Translations under genes and position numbers: made by a program
From: Planotetraspora kaengkrachanensis
GTDB lineage: Bacteria; Actinomycetota; Actinomycetes; Streptosporangiales; Streptosporangiaceae
Direction of reading: 5' to 3'
Length of the DNA: 64,000 bases
NCBI RefSeq assembly: GCF_016862895.1
Contig: NZ_BONV01000013.1
Coordinates: 186,001-250,000, forward strand
The notes under the pieces: model-generated
What the model saw: only the letters and a program-made list of their open reading frames with translations
The model's database searches: none
What the model was told of the DNA's origin: nothing
In this document: one piece after another, positions 1-8,602 of the stretch
How the letters are laid out: each line of letters opens with the position of its first letter
Numbering within the stretch: position 1 is the first letter of the stretch

Positions 1-426
1 GAACGCGTCGACGTGGGCGACTGCCTGGCCGACTCCCTCGAGATGCGCGGCTGGGCCGACCAGGTGAAGCTCACCATGCCCGTCGGCCTGATGTTCTCCC
101 TGGACCCGCGCCGGTTCGACGTCATCGTGGCCAACCTCGTGGGCAACGCGCTTCAGCACGGCTCGCCGCCCGTGCTGGTCCGCGCCCGCGTCGACAGGCA
201 GGGACTGGAGGTGACCGTGCGCGACCACGGGAGAGGCATCTCCGAGGAGGCGCTGCCGCACGTGTTCGACAGGTTCTTCAAGGCCGGGTCCGACCGGGCG
301 AGAAGCGTGGGCAGCGGGCTGGGGCTGGCGATCGCCAAGGCCAACGCGGAGTTGCACAACGGCACCATCACGGCGGAGCGCTGCGAGCCCGGCACCCTGT
401 TCCGTCTCAGGATCCCCCGATCATGA
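1..426 (+). CDS. Sensor histidine kinase, C-terminal part (cut by window edge)
   Basis: The frame is open from the first base, so the sensor, membrane and HisKA parts lie outside. The roughly 141 visible residues are a HATPase_c domain: N box NLVGNALQHG, G1 box DHGRGI, F box FDRFFKA and G2 box GSGLGLAIAK. In this family the domain binds ATP and phosphorylates the kinase's own histidine, which then passes phosphate to a response regulator, presumably encoded just upstream. The TGA stop overlaps the ATG of the next gene (ATGA), so kinase and lipoprotein are probably translationally coupled. This recalls the MtrB-LpqB arrangement of actinobacteria, although the lipoprotein here is much shorter than LpqB. 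The stimulus cannot be read from what is visible. Confidence 0.93.
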   Translation, partial: ERVDVGDCLADSLEMRGWADQVKLTMPVGLMFSLDPRRFDVIVANLVGNALQHGSPPVLVRARVDRQGLEVTVRDHGRGISEEALPHVFDRFFKAGSDRARSVGSGLGLAIAKANAELHNGTITAERCEPGTLFRLRIPRS

Positions 427-971
427 GACGGGTCCTGCGGAGCGGCCTCGCGCTCCTGGTCGCGTTGCTCGCCGCCGCGGGGTGCGGCGTGCCGCCCACG
501 GGCGTCGTCGACACCGGCCCCGCGCCCATCGCGCGCGGGGCGGCGAGCCTCACCAGGATCTATCTCGTCCGGGACGGACGGCTCCAGCTGACGAGCGTCG
601 CCGTGGGCTCTCCGCATGTCAGCGACTTGATGGCCACCCTGTTCAGGGCGGACGCCGAGCCCACGGAACGGCTGAACACGGCGCTGGACGGACTGCACCT
701 GGCGGAGGTGCAGCTGGTCCGGTACGTGCCCGACGCGAGCAGCCGCAACGATCCGGACAACACCGTCACCCTGCGCATGCGCGTGTTCGTCAGCGGCCCG
801 CGGATATCCAGGATCGCCATGGCCCAGATCACCTGTACGGCACGGCTGCGCTCAGAGGTCTGGGCCGTGGAGATCGCGCACGGCACTCCCGGCGACACGG
901 GACCCCTGAAGGTCCACACGTGCCGGGAGTACTGGGATCTGGCCCCCAGGGACGGCCATCTCCCCCCGTGA
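423..971 (+). CDS. Lipoprotein with GerMN-like domain, coupled to the sensor kinase
   Basis: A 182-aa protein with a type II signal peptide: MRR, a hydrophobic stretch, and lipobox LLAAAGC with Cys20 as the lipidated residue, followed by GVPPTG. The remainder (about residues 45-165) has the size and pattern of a GerMN domain (TRIYLVRDGRL, VSDLMATLF, VTLRMRVFVSG), as found in LpqB and spore-germination proteins. It should sit on the outer face of the membrane. The 4-base overlap with the kinase gene suggests it modulates or senses for that kinase; that role is inference. It converges on phoH2 with only 9 bp between stop codons. The domain call rests on pattern only. Confidence 0.75.
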   Translation: MRRVLRSGLALLVALLAAAGCGVPPTGVVDTGPAPIARGAASLTRIYLVRDGRLQLTSVAVGSPHVSDLMATLFRADAEPTERLNTALDGLHLAEVQLVRYVPDASSRNDPDNTVTLRMRVFVSGPRISRIAMAQITCTARLRSEVWAVEIAHGTPGDTGPLKVHTCREYWDLAPRDGHLPP

Positions 972-980
972 CGTCGGCCG

Positions 981-2291
981 TCAGACGGCGATGTTCTCCA
1001 GCATCTCGGTCACCAGCGCGGCGATCGGAGACCGTTCCGACCTGGTGAGCGTGATGTGCGCGAACAGCGGGTGTCCCTTGAGCTTCTCCACGACCGCCAC
1101 GACGCCGTCGTGCCGGCCCACGCGCAGGTTGTCGCGCTGGGCGATGTCGTGGGTGAGCACCACGCGGGAGTTGGCGCCGATCCGCGACAGCACGGTCAGC
1201 AGCACGCCGCGCTCCAGCGACTGCGCCTCGTCCACGATGACGAACGCGTCATGGAGCGAGCGGCCGCGGATGTGGGTCAGGGGCAGCACCTCGAGCATGC
1301 CGCGGTCCAAGACCTCCTCGATGACCTCGGGCGACGTCACCGCGCCGAGGGTGTCGAAGACGGCCTGCGCCCACGGGCCCATCTTCTCGTTCTCAGAACC
1401 GGGCAGGTAGCCGAGCTCCTGGCCGCCGACGGCGTAGAGCGGGCGGAAGACGATGACCTTGCGGTGCTGACGCCGTTCGAGCACGGCCTCCAGACCGGCG
1501 CACAGGGCGAGCGCCGACTTGCCGGTGCCCGCCCGACCGCCCAGGGAGACGATGCCGACCTCGGGATCCATGAGCAGGTCGAGCGCGATCCGCTGTTCGG
1601 CCGACCGGCCGTGCAGGCCGAAGACCTCCCGGTCTCCCCTGACCAGCCGTACGGACTTGTCCGGCAGAACCCGGCCGAGCGCGGAGCCGCGGCTCGACAG
1701 CAGGCGCAGTCCGGTGTGGCAGGGCATCTCGCGGGCCTCCTCCAGGTCCGCGGTGCCGTTCTCGAAGAGAGTCTCGATCTCCTCGGTCGTGACCTGGAGT
1801 TCGGCCATGCCGGTCCAGCCCGACTCGACCACCATCCCCGCGCGGTACTCCTCAGCGGCCAGGCCGATGGAGGCGGCCTTCACGCGCATCGGAAGGTCCT
1901 TCGACACGAGGACGACGTCGCGGCCCTCGGCCGCGAGGTTCTGCGCGACCGTGAGGATGCGGGTGTCGTTGTCCCCGAGGCGGAAGCCGGCGGGAAGGAC
2001 GGATGGATCACTATGGTTGAGCTCGACCCGGATGGTTCCGACGCCGATCGGCATCGGCTCATCCAGCCGCCCGTGCCGCACCCGGAGGTCGTCGAGGAAG
2101 CGAAGGGCCTCGCGGGCGAAGTACCCCAGTTCGGGGTGATGCCGCTTGGCCTCGAGTTCCGTGACGACGACGATCGGGAGGACGACCTCGTGCTCGTCGA
2201 AGCGGCTCATCGCCGCCGGGTCAGCGAGCAGGACCGAGGTGTCCAGAACGTAGGTGCGGGATGCGGACGGGTTGTTCGAGGACACTGCCAC
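981..2291 (-). CDS. phoH2: PhoH2-type protein: PIN nuclease domain fused to PhoH ATPase
   Basis: About 436 aa. The N-terminal PIN domain (residues 14-150) carries the acidic signature [12 protein letters not shown] and later [11 protein letters not shown]. The PhoH P-loop ATPase domain follows, with Walker [13 protein letters not shown] near residue 252 and Walker B VIVDEAQ near 351. The family (M. tuberculosis PhoH2, Rv1095) acts as an RNA helicase/ribonuclease. I chose GTG at 2291 because GGGGGAGA lies 4-5 bases upstream and the PIN domain begins shortly after; an in-frame extension to 2462 is open but has no Shine-Dalgarno and no conserved sequence. It lies downstream of the prenyltransferase gene, across a structured 263-bp leader. 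Confidence 0.92.
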   Translation of the reverse strand: MAVSSNNPSASRTYVLDTSVLLADPAAMSRFDEHEVVLPIVVVTELEAKRHHPELGYFAREALRFLDDLRVRHGRLDEPMPIGVGTIRVELNHSDPSVLPAGFRLGDNDTRILTVAQNLAAEGRDVVLVSKDLPMRVKAASIGLAAEEYRAGMVVESGWTGMAELQVTTEEIETLFENGTADLEEAREMPCHTGLRLLSSRGSALGRVLPDKSVRLVRGDREVFGLHGRSAEQRIALDLLMDPEVGIVSLGGRAGTGKSALALCAGLEAVLERRQHRKVIVFRPLYAVGGQELGYLPGSENEKMGPWAQAVFDTLGAVTSPEVIEEVLDRGMLEVLPLTHIRGRSLHDAFVIVDEAQSLERGVLLTVLSRIGANSRVVLTHDIAQRDNLRVGRHDGVVAVVEKLKGHPLFAHITLTRSERSPIAALVTEMLENIAV

Positions 2292-2554
2292 GCGTTCTCC
2301 CCCGGGCACCGAAGACGGCGCCCTGCCTTGACTGGTGGTGAACGGACCGGGCCCGTGACCTGCGGAAGCGGGTCGGGACTCCGGCCCGCCTCGCAAGGTC
2401 GTGACGCAAGGACGGGCCCTCTCCCCAGGTAAGAGCCATCGACCAGGTCGATGGCGACTCACCTACCACGGTACGTAATGAAGCCTCCCGACCCAATAGT
2501 TGGGCGCTGTCCGAAAGAGGCAGTTCATGTACCGTTTGGAATGATCTCGGCGGC
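2292..2554 (-). promoter_or_regulatory. Structured leader between the prenyltransferase gene and phoH2
   Basis: No gene is visible in these 263 bases. On the transcribed (minus) strand there are three good stem-loops: CCCAA/TTGGG with a 3-base loop at 2492-2504, CCATCGAC/GTCGATGG extended by GAG/CTC at 2433-2460, and GGCCCG/CGGGCC at 2383-2418, whose loop contains two CCTTGCG copies. None is followed by a T run, so they are not classical terminators. They could form a 5' regulatory RNA or mark a processing region. Function unknown. Confidence 0.4.
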
Positions 2555-3316
2555 CTAGGAGCCGTACCGCCGGTTACGCGCGGCGTAGGAGCGGAGCGCC
2601 CGCAGGAAGTCGACTCTGCGGAAATCAGGCCAGTAGGCCTCGCAGAAATAGAACTCGGAGTGGGCGCTCTGCCAGAGCAGGAATCCGGACAGTCGCTGCT
2701 CGCCCGACGTCCGGATGACGAGGTCCGGATCGGGGAGGCCGCGCGTGTAGAGATGCTCCGCGATGTGCTCGACATCGAGGACCTCGACGAGGTCTTCGAT
2801 GCTCGCGCCCTTGCTTGCGTGCTCCTGGAGGAGGGAGCGCACCGCATCAGCGATCTCACGTCTTCCTCCATACCCAACCGCAACGTTCACAATCAGCCCG
2901 GGACGATGCGATGTGGTTTCTTTTGCATCTTTGAGGACACGAGCCGTGTGATCGGGCAGCAGGTCGAGCGACCCCATCGGGGACACGTGCCAGCCCTGGT
3001 CGACGAGGTCCTGCACGAGCCCCTCGATGACCTGGAGCAGCGGCCCCAACTCGGCCTTGTCCCTGGAAAGGTTGTCGGTGGAGAGCAACCACAGTGTCAC
3101 GTATTCGACACCGGCCTCCCGGCACCAGACCAACAACTCCGAGATCTTGTCGGCGCCCTTCTGGTGGCCGTGGCTGACGTCGCGCAACCCCATGGCCCGT
3201 GCCCAGCGCCGGTTGCCGTCGACGATGACGCCGACGTGGCGGGGAATCTGATTCGAGGAGAGCTTGCGCTCGAGCCTGCGCTCGTACAGCTTGTACACGA
3301 GATCGCGCACGCCCAT
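2555..3316 (-). CDS. uppS: Short-chain-type cis-prenyltransferase (UPP synthase family)
   Basis: A 253-aa cis-prenyltransferase that condenses isopentenyl diphosphate onto an allylic diphosphate to make Z-configured polyprenyl diphosphates for cell-wall lipid carriers. Visible motifs: HVGVIVDGNRRWAR with catalytic Asp33, HGHQKGADK, LSTDNLSRDKAEL, and a C-terminal DLVIRTSGEQRLSGFLLWQ followed by the SEFYF/WPDF region. M. tuberculosis has a close-context homolog, Rv1086, that makes short Z,E-farnesyl diphosphate; chain length cannot be read here. ATG at 3316 has AGGAAGAGG just upstream and is preferred over an upstream ATG at 3358. It is separated by 54 bp from the MNIO partner gene and may share its transcript. 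Confidence 0.93.
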   Translation of the reverse strand: MGVRDLVYKLYERRLERKLSSNQIPRHVGVIVDGNRRWARAMGLRDVSHGHQKGADKISELLVWCREAGVEYVTLWLLSTDNLSRDKAELGPLLQVIEGLVQDLVDQGWHVSPMGSLDLLPDHTARVLKDAKETTSHRPGLIVNVAVGYGGRREIADAVRSLLQEHASKGASIEDLVEVLDVEHIAEHLYTRGLPDPDLVIRTSGEQRLSGFLLWQSAHSEFYFCEAYWPDFRRVDFLRALRSYAARNRRYGS

Positions 3317-3370
3317 GAAGTCCTCTTCCTTCGCGACCTGGGAGCCTCGGTGAGGCAATTATCGCGGGAC

Positions 3371-3775
3371 TCATGGAGTAGACGCGCCACGCCCGTCCCC
3401 CTCTGAGGGGAACCGTCCCTGTTGGCCCAGCCAGTCGGCGAAGTTCCTCGCGTCCGCCTGCGAGCCTCCGGCGGGCTTGGGACGGCCGTCGGCGTAGGCG
3501 GCGAACGTCGCGGCGAAATCAGAGCCGAGTGAGACGACCAGGTCGGGCCGCCTGTGGGCGACGATTCCCCGCCGCTTCGCGACGAGGCTGTGCGCCTGAA
3601 TCCTGACGCGTACACGGTCGAAACCGTCGGGCACCGCGCCCCCGGCCACCAGGGCCGCGAGCAGAGCCGCCTGGGCGGCCCGCAGCGACTCGCGCGCCGC
3701 CTCCGCCGGCCCGTGGTCGCGCCAGCCCTCCCCGTACGGCACGGCCGCCCGCTCAGCCACGCGCGGCCCGGCCAC
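3371..3775 (-). CDS. Small MNIO partner protein (SCO6045 C-terminal-domain-like)
   Basis: A protein of about 130 aa in a different frame from the preceding MNIO gene and overlapping its end. Visible features are [34 protein letters not shown], a core [19 protein letters not shown], and an end FADWLGQQG. This resembles the helical partner domains (DUF2063/MbnC-like) that accompany DUF692 enzymes and, as I recall, the C-terminal domain fused to the DUF692 protein in Streptomyces (SCO6045). It would bind or present the substrate peptide; that is inference. The start is uncertain: GTG codons at 3775, 3760 and 3742 are all possible, none with a strong ribosome site, which fits translational coupling to the MNIO stop at 3753. 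Confidence 0.7.
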   Translation of the reverse strand: MAGPRVAERAAVPYGEGWRDHGPAEAARESLRAAQAALLAALVAGGAVPDGFDRVRVRIQAHSLVAKRRGIVAHRRPDLVVSLGSDFAATFAAYADGRPKPAGGSQADARNFADWLGQQGRFPSEGDGRGASTP

Positions 3776-4595
3776 GTGCCATGGCGGCGCGGATGCGGTC
3801 AAGCTCGGCCGCCATCGCCCGGTCGCTCGGATAGGCGTCGTCCCATTCGAGCAGGACCCCGGGGGGCCGTACGCGGCCGCACAACTCCGCCAGGATGTCG
3901 AGCACCGCCTCCGGGGCGGCGGCGGTGTGGGTGTCGTGCCAGACGTCGCCGTGGAGGTGACCGCCGGCCACGTGCACGTAGGCGAGCTCGCCGAGCGGAA
4001 GCCCGTTGAGGGCGTCGCTCGCGTCCAGCCCGAGGTTGACCTGGTTGGTGTACAGGTTCGCCACATCGACCAGCAGCTTCACCCCGGTCCGCTCGACGAG
4101 CTCATTGAGGAACTGCGCTTCGGTCAGCTCGTCCCCCGGCCAGCCGAACAGCGCCGCCACGTTCTCCAGCGCGAGCGGCACGGGGAGGGCGGCCTGCGCG
4201 AGCCGTACGTTCTCCGCGATGACGGAAAGGGCCTCACGAGTCCGGGGAACGGGCAGCAGGTGCCCCGCCTCCAGGTCTCCCTCGCGGACGAACGCCAGGT
4301 GCTCGCTCACGAGCGGCGCCTGGAGCGCCTCAGCGCAGGCGGCCAGATGTGCGAGGCGTGCCGGGTCGGGTTCGTCCGCTCCGCCGATGCCGAGGGCCAC
4401 GCCGTGCGGGATGACCGGGACGCCCCGTGCGCGCAGCAGGGCGAGCGACTCCGGCAGCCGGGCGGGGTCGACGTTCTCCGCGATCACCTCGACGAAGTCG
4501 ACGTCGAGCCGCTCGACCGTCAGGTCGATCTCCGAGCGCCATCCGATGCCGACTCCCAGCTCGGCCCGCTCAGCTGCCCCCTCCACAACCGCCAC
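3753..4595 (-). CDS. DUF692 / MNIO multinuclear non-heme iron oxidase
   Basis: About 280 aa, a TIM-barrel member of the DUF692 family (MbnB, TglH, ChrH), enzymes that use two or three irons and O2 to rework cysteine, and in some cases aspartate, residues of ribosomal peptides. The metal-site motifs are present in order: [56 protein letters not shown] and LEWDDAYP. The GTG at 4595 follows GGAGGAGGGT and overlaps the upstream TIGR04222 gene by 26 bases; GTG 4586 is an alternative. Overlap at both ends places it in a tight operon with the Cys-rich membrane proteins (likely substrates) and the small partner. The fold is certain; the substrate assignment is inferred from context. Confidence 0.93.
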   Translation of the reverse strand: MAVVEGAAERAELGVGIGWRSEIDLTVERLDVDFVEVIAENVDPARLPESLALLRARGVPVIPHGVALGIGGADEPDPARLAHLAACAEALQAPLVSEHLAFVREGDLEAGHLLPVPRTREALSVIAENVRLAQAALPVPLALENVAALFGWPGDELTEAQFLNELVERTGVKLLVDVANLYTNQVNLGLDASDALNGLPLGELAYVHVAGGHLHGDVWHDTHTAAAPEAVLDILAELCGRVRPPGVLLEWDDAYPSDRAMAAELDRIRAAMARGRAARG

Positions 4596-5562
4596 CGCAC
4601 CCTCCTCCACCACAACTCGAACCGCCTCCGCAGCCGGAATGGCCACCGCACGAATGACCGCCGTCGGATCCGGCGGATTCGGTCCCCCAACCCGAGACTC
4701 CGCCTCCGCAGGACCCCGACGCACAGCCGGACGAGCCGCTCGGGCCGTTCAGGCTGTGATCCCGTTCCCGGTCGATTTCGGTCGCGACGGTCTGATCGGG
4801 CATCGCACCCAGCCCGTAGAGGGCGACGCCGCCTGCCACACCGGTGTAGAGCGCGCCGTCCGCCATGACGGAGGCCGGCTCGGCCCGTGTACGCGCGTTC
4901 CTGGCCTGCGCGGTCTCGAGGGCCTCGCGCCCGCTCATCGTGAGAAGGCCAGGAAGCGATCTCGAGTAACGGCGGCGGGCCCGCAGGCCGGCCACGGCGG
5001 TGACGCCTGCCACGAGCATGGCCGCGACGAACGCCGGACTCCACGGGAGACGACCCGTGAGAAGGAACATGAGGTTGACGGCCGTGACCACGAAGGCGAG
5101 GGCGACCAGGAACCCCAATCTGGTGTTGATCGCACGTGGGCCGTTGAGTGCGCCGTCCGGCAGCAGGAGCCCTTTGGCGATCAGGCGCAACTTGAGGTCG
5201 GTCATCGCCGGGCCGGCCGCGACCTCGTGGCGGATCTCCGACGTCGAGCGACCGCCCGGTGCGGCCGCCAGGTCGAGTACGGCCCGCTCGACTCCCTCTG
5301 TGGGCGGAACGGCTCCGGCGACGACGGTGACGCGGCCTCCCCGGGCGACGCGGACGAGTTCCCGCTCCACGAGCAGCGCGATCGCCGTGTTGATCACACG
5401 ACGCGGGCCGCCGGCGAGATAGGCGAGCTCGTAGTGGGTGAGATCGTCCCGGCTGAAGCCGGAGATCGACCGGATCCTGCGGTGCTCCCGGGTGAAAGCC
5501 GACGCCGCGTTCCAGGCGAGAACCGCGACGACGACCGCGACGACGAGAAGTGCGAACTCCAT
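4570..5562 (-). CDS. TIGR04222-type membrane protein with Cys/Gly/Ser-rich tail (copy b)
   Basis: 330 aa. Residues 1-20 form a membrane segment ([18 protein letters not shown]), then a winged-helix-like TIGR04222 domain ([41 protein letters not shown]), two membrane helices around residues 150-200, another hydrophobic segment ([14 protein letters not shown]) and a low-complexity tail of about 50 residues with seven Cys in Gly/Ser/His repeats ([24 protein letters not shown]). ATG 5562 has a perfect AAAGGAGGT site. The tail resembles modification-ready RiPP core sequences, and the MNIO gene begins inside this gene's last codons, so the tail is the best candidate MNIO substrate. Whether the tail is cleaved, and its final function, are unknown. 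Confidence 0.88.
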   Translation of the reverse strand: MEFALLVVAVVVAVLAWNAASAFTREHRRIRSISGFSRDDLTHYELAYLAGGPRRVINTAIALLVERELVRVARGGRVTVVAGAVPPTEGVERAVLDLAAAPGGRSTSEIRHEVAAGPAMTDLKLRLIAKGLLLPDGALNGPRAINTRLGFLVALAFVVTAVNLMFLLTGRLPWSPAFVAAMLVAGVTAVAGLRARRRYSRSLPGLLTMSGREALETAQARNARTRAEPASVMADGALYTGVAGGVALYGLGAMPDQTVATEIDRERDHSLNGPSGSSGCASGSCGGGVSGWGTESAGSDGGHSCGGHSGCGGGSSCGGGGCGGGCGGGS

Positions 5563-5630
5563 GTCGACCTCCTTTGGGGGAGAGGAGGAAGCGCGTAACC
5601 ACCGCCCCGCGGGCCATACGGTCGGCGCCC

Positions 5631-5671
5631 CGTCTACCCGGTTAGACGCACGGGAATCGCCGGAAGTTTCC
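5631..5671 (-). promoter_or_regulatory. Promoter/operator-like element upstream of TIGR04222 copy b
   Basis: A perfect inverted repeat CGTCTA-N6-TAGACG at 5631-5648 lies 69 bp before the start codon. Read on the minus strand it also forms an ECF-sigma-like promoter: -35 GGAAAC (5671-5666), 17-bp spacer, -10 CGTCTAA. A close relative sits at a matching position before copy a. The pairing suggests shared control of both paralogs. Confidence 0.45.
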
Positions 5672-5725
5672 CCCACAGGGGCCCATGCCGTACGGGATCG
5701 GCGGCGCACCGGCCTGTGGAGGATC

Positions 5726-6679
5726 TCAGCCTCCGCACCCGCCACAGCCTCCGCAGCCTCCGCCCCCGCAACCGCCCCCACCGCAGCCGCCTCCGGCCGC
5801 GGAGCCGGTGTCCTGCTCCTTCTCCCGCGCGTCCTTGCGATCGACCTCGGTGGCGATCTGCTGCGCGATCCCCCGATCCGGCAGCGCCCCCAGCCCGTAG
5901 ACCGCCACGCCGACGGCCAGGGCGGCGCCGACGGGGCGTCTCGCCACGCCGGTTCGGGCCCGCCGTTTCGCCGTCCGATGCGACGGCTCGCGTGCCGCCG
6001 CCGAGGCCGCCGTACGGGCCTGGGCGTCCTGCACGGCTCGCTGCCCTTCCGGGGTGAGCACGCTCGTCATCTGGAGCGTGTGGCGCCGGCGGACGCGGAG
6101 GCCGTACAGGGCCGCCAGGACGTTCACGAGCACCGCCGCGACGGACGGCACGCTCCAGGAAACGAGGCCGACGACCTGCACCAGGAGTGCGAGCGCGACG
6201 ACAAGGCACTCGAACACGATGAACCCGGTCAGCACACCGGCCTCCAGCCGGCGCCTGTCCGCGGTCCCGTCGGAGATCAGCAGACCCTTGGCGACCAGGC
6301 GCGACTTGAGGCCGGTCATCGCGGGGCTCACCGGGAGATCCCGGCGGAGCTGGGCCGACCTCACCCCGGGGCGAGCGGAGACCGACGCGAGGACGGCCTG
6401 CTCGACGGCGTCGTCCGAGACCCGGGCCGCCCTGGACACGAAGTGGACGCGGCCTCCCCGCGAGATCCGGACCAACTCCCTGTCCATGAGCGCGACGATC
6501 GCCGTGTCGACCACACGGTGGGGGCCGTCGGCGAGGTAGGCCAGCTCGTACAGATCGAGTTCATCCCGGCCGGCCGGCCCGGCGCCGTCCCCATTACCGC
6601 CGGCCGCCGGCATGGTCCCCACGACGAACGTGGTGAATCCGGCGATCACGACGGCGACGACGAGGAGCACGTACTCCAT
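5726..6679 (-). CDS. TIGR04222-type membrane protein with Cys/Gly tail (copy a)
   Basis: 317 aa, a paralog of the neighbouring copy with the same layout: N-terminal membrane segment (MEYVLLVVAVVIAGF), TIGR04222 domain (LYELAYLADGPHRVVDTA, ALMDRELVRISRGG, SRLVAKGLLISDG), two membrane helices in the middle, a short hydrophobic segment (ALAVGVAVYGLGAL), then a charged linker and a pure Gly/Cys end with five Cys (CGGGGCGGGGCGGCGGCGG). ATG 6679 is preceded by AGGAGGTCGAC, the same ribosome site and N-terminal pattern as copy b. Gene a is followed after 163 bp by gene b and then by the MNIO gene. The two tails differ in Cys spacing and in Ser/His content, so the products may differ. Confidence 0.88.
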   Translation of the reverse strand: MEYVLLVVAVVIAGFTTFVVGTMPAAGGNGDGAGPAGRDELDLYELAYLADGPHRVVDTAIVALMDRELVRISRGGRVHFVSRAARVSDDAVEQAVLASVSARPGVRSAQLRRDLPVSPAMTGLKSRLVAKGLLISDGTADRRRLEAGVLTGFIVFECLVVALALLVQVVGLVSWSVPSVAAVLVNVLAALYGLRVRRRHTLQMTSVLTPEGQRAVQDAQARTAASAAAREPSHRTAKRRARTGVARRPVGAALAVGVAVYGLGALPDRGIAQQIATEVDRKDAREKEQDTGSAAGGGCGGGGCGGGGCGGCGGCGG

Positions 6680-6742
6680 GTCGACCTCCTGGGGGAGGAG
6701 GAGGAGCGTCACGCCACGGCGGCTGTAGTACGGCTTGCGCCT

Positions 6743-6759
6743 CGTCTACTGATTGGACG
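6743..6759 (-). promoter_or_regulatory. Operator-like element upstream of TIGR04222 copy a
   Basis: Imperfect inverted repeat CGTCTA-N5-TGGACG, 64 bp before the start codon of copy a. It matches the perfect CGTCTA/TAGACG element before copy b in sequence, orientation and distance, and both are followed downstream by the same AGGAGGTCGACATG translation start. No convincing -35 is visible here. Confidence 0.35.
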
Positions 6760-6805
6760 CTCGATTCCCAAGAATCTTCGCATCCGTGGCGCAAGCCGTA
6801 CAGGA

Positions 6806-8602
6806 TCAGCCGAGTCGTTTCACCAGGGCGTCGTACTCGGCCCACAGCTGCGCGGGCATGTGGTCGCCGAAGGTCTCGAAGTGCGCCGGGATGAGCGACG
6901 CCTCCTCACGCCAGACCTCGGGGTCGACGGTGAGCAGGAGCCGCAGGTGCTCCTCCGAGATGTCGAGCCCCTCGGTGTCGAGCTCGGCAGGGAGGTTTCC
7001 GATCGGGGACGGCACGGCCTCCGCCTGGCCGTTCAGGCGTTCCACGATCCACTTGAGCACGCGGCTGTTCTCACCGAAGCCCGGCCAGACGAACCGGCCC
7101 TCGGCGTCCTTGCGGAACCAGTTGACGTAGTAGATCCGCGGCAGCTTCGCCGTGTCGGCGGACTCGCCGATCTTGAGCCAGTGGGCGAAGTAGTCGCCCA
7201 TGTTGTAGCCGCAGAACGGCAACATGGCGAAGGGGTCGCGGCGCAGCTCGCCGACCTTGCCCTCGGCGGCGGCGGTCTTCTCCGAGGCCACGTTGGCGCC
7301 GAGGAAGACCCCGTGCTGCCAGCTCAGCGACTCGGTGACGAGAGGGACCGCGGTGGCCCTGCGCCCGCCGAAGAGGATCGCCGAGATCGGCACGCCCGCC
7401 GGGTCCTGCCATTCGGGCGCGATCGTCGGGCACTGCCCGGCCGGAGTGGTGAAGCGCGCGTTCGGGTGCGCGGCGGGCTCGGCGGAGTCCGGCGTCCAGG
7501 AGCGGCCCTTCCAGTCGGTGAGATGGGCGGGCGGCTCGTCGGTGAGGCCCTCCCACCAGATGTCGCCGTCGTCGGTGAGCGCGACGTTGGTGAAGATGCT
7601 GTTGCCCCACAGGGTCTCGACCGCGTTGGCGTTCGTGCTCTCCCCCGTGCCGGGGGCGACGCCGAAGAAACCGGCTTCGGGATTGATCGCGTACAGCCGC
7701 CCGTCGGGGCCGAAGCGCATCCAGGCGATGTCGTCGCCGATCGTCTCGACCTTCCAGCCGGGGATCGTCGGCCGGAGCATGGCGAGGTTGGTCTTGCCGC
7801 ACGCCGAGGGGAACGCCGCGGCCACATAGCGGGCCTCTCCCTCGGGCGGGGTGAGCTTGAGGATGAGCATGTGCTCGGCCAGCCAGCCCTCGTCCCTGGC
7901 CATCACGCTGGCGATGCGCAGCGCGTAGCACTTCTTGCCGAGCAGCGCGTTGCCGCCGTATCCGGACCCGTACGACCAGATCTCACGGGTCTCGGGGAAG
8001 TGGCTGATGTACTTGGTCTGGCTGCACGGCCACGGGACGTCCTGCTGCCCCGGCGACAGCGGCGCACCCACCGAGTGGACGGCCTTGACGTAGTCCGCCC
8101 GTTCCTCGATGAGGCGCAGCGCGTCCTCACCCATCCGCGTCATGATCCGCATCGACACGACGACGTACGGCGAGTCGGTGATCTCGACGCCCAGCTGCGA
8201 GATGTTCCCGCCCAGGGGGCCCATGCAGAACGGCACGACGTACATGGTCCGGCCGCGCATGCTGCCCTGGAAGAGGCCGGCGAACGTCCGCCGCATCTCG
8301 TCGGGCGCGATCCAGTTGTTGGTCGGCCCCGCGTCCTCGGCACGCTCCGAGCAGATGAACGTGCGGTCCTCGACCCGGGCCACGTCGCTGGGGTCGGAGG
8401 CGGCGTAGAAGCTGTTGATCCGCTGGGTGAGCCGGGTGAAGGTGCCCTGCTCGACGAGCAGGTTGGTGAGCCGGGTCCATTCGGCCTCGGAACCGTCGCA
8501 CCATTCGATCCGGTCCGGCCGGGTCAACTCGGCGATCTCGGCGACCCACGCGGCGAGCTCCGCGTGGGTGGTCGGATTCGATACCTCTACTGAAACTGAC
8601 AC
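6806..8602 (-). CDS. pckG: GTP-dependent phosphoenolpyruvate carboxykinase
   Basis: 598 aa, full length for the GTP-type enzyme that converts oxaloacetate and GTP to PEP, CO2 and GDP at the entry to gluconeogenesis. Key motifs: [11 protein letters not shown] near the N-terminus, [18 protein letters not shown]-loop [14 protein letters not shown] with the hyper-reactive Cys, [10 protein letters not shown], and [16 protein letters not shown] 8602 has AGAGGAG at a 7-base spacing; an upstream ATG at 8641 has none. The gene is monocistronic by spacing: 126 bp to the TIGR04222 genes downstream and a 280-bp upstream control region with repeated elements. Confidence 0.97.
   Translation of the reverse strand: MSVSVEVSNPTTHAELAAWVAEIAELTRPDRIEWCDGSEAEWTRLTNLLVEQGTFTRLTQRINSFYAASDPSDVARVEDRTFICSERAEDAGPTNNWIAPDEMRRTFAGLFQGSMRGRTMYVVPFCMGPLGGNISQLGVEITDSPYVVVSMRIMTRMGEDALRLIEERADYVKAVHSVGAPLSPGQQDVPWPCSQTKYISHFPETREIWSYGSGYGGNALLGKKCYALRIASVMARDEGWLAEHMLILKLTPPEGEARYVAAAFPSACGKTNLAMLRPTIPGWKVETIGDDIAWMRFGPDGRLYAINPEAGFFGVAPGTGESTNANAVETLWGNSIFTNVALTDDGDIWWEGLTDEPPAHLTDWKGRSWTPDSAEPAAHPNARFTTPAGQCPTIAPEWQDPAGVPISAILFGGRRATAVPLVTESLSWQHGVFLGANVASEKTAAAEGKVGELRRDPFAMLPFCGYNMGDYFAHWLKIGESADTAKLPRIYYVNWFRKDAEGRFVWPGFGENSRVLKWIVERLNGQAEAVPSPIGNLPAELDTEGLDISEEHLRLLLTVDPEVWREEASLIPAHFETFGDHMPAQLWAEYDALVKRLG

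Noticed and set aside
5438-8593. A 1,051-codon open frame on the plus strand
   Set aside because: It runs antisense through the TIGR04222 and pckG genes, has Arg/Gly/His-rich shadow composition and no family motifs. The same holds for the 991-codon frame at 57340-60315 opposite enolase and mazG and others like it.
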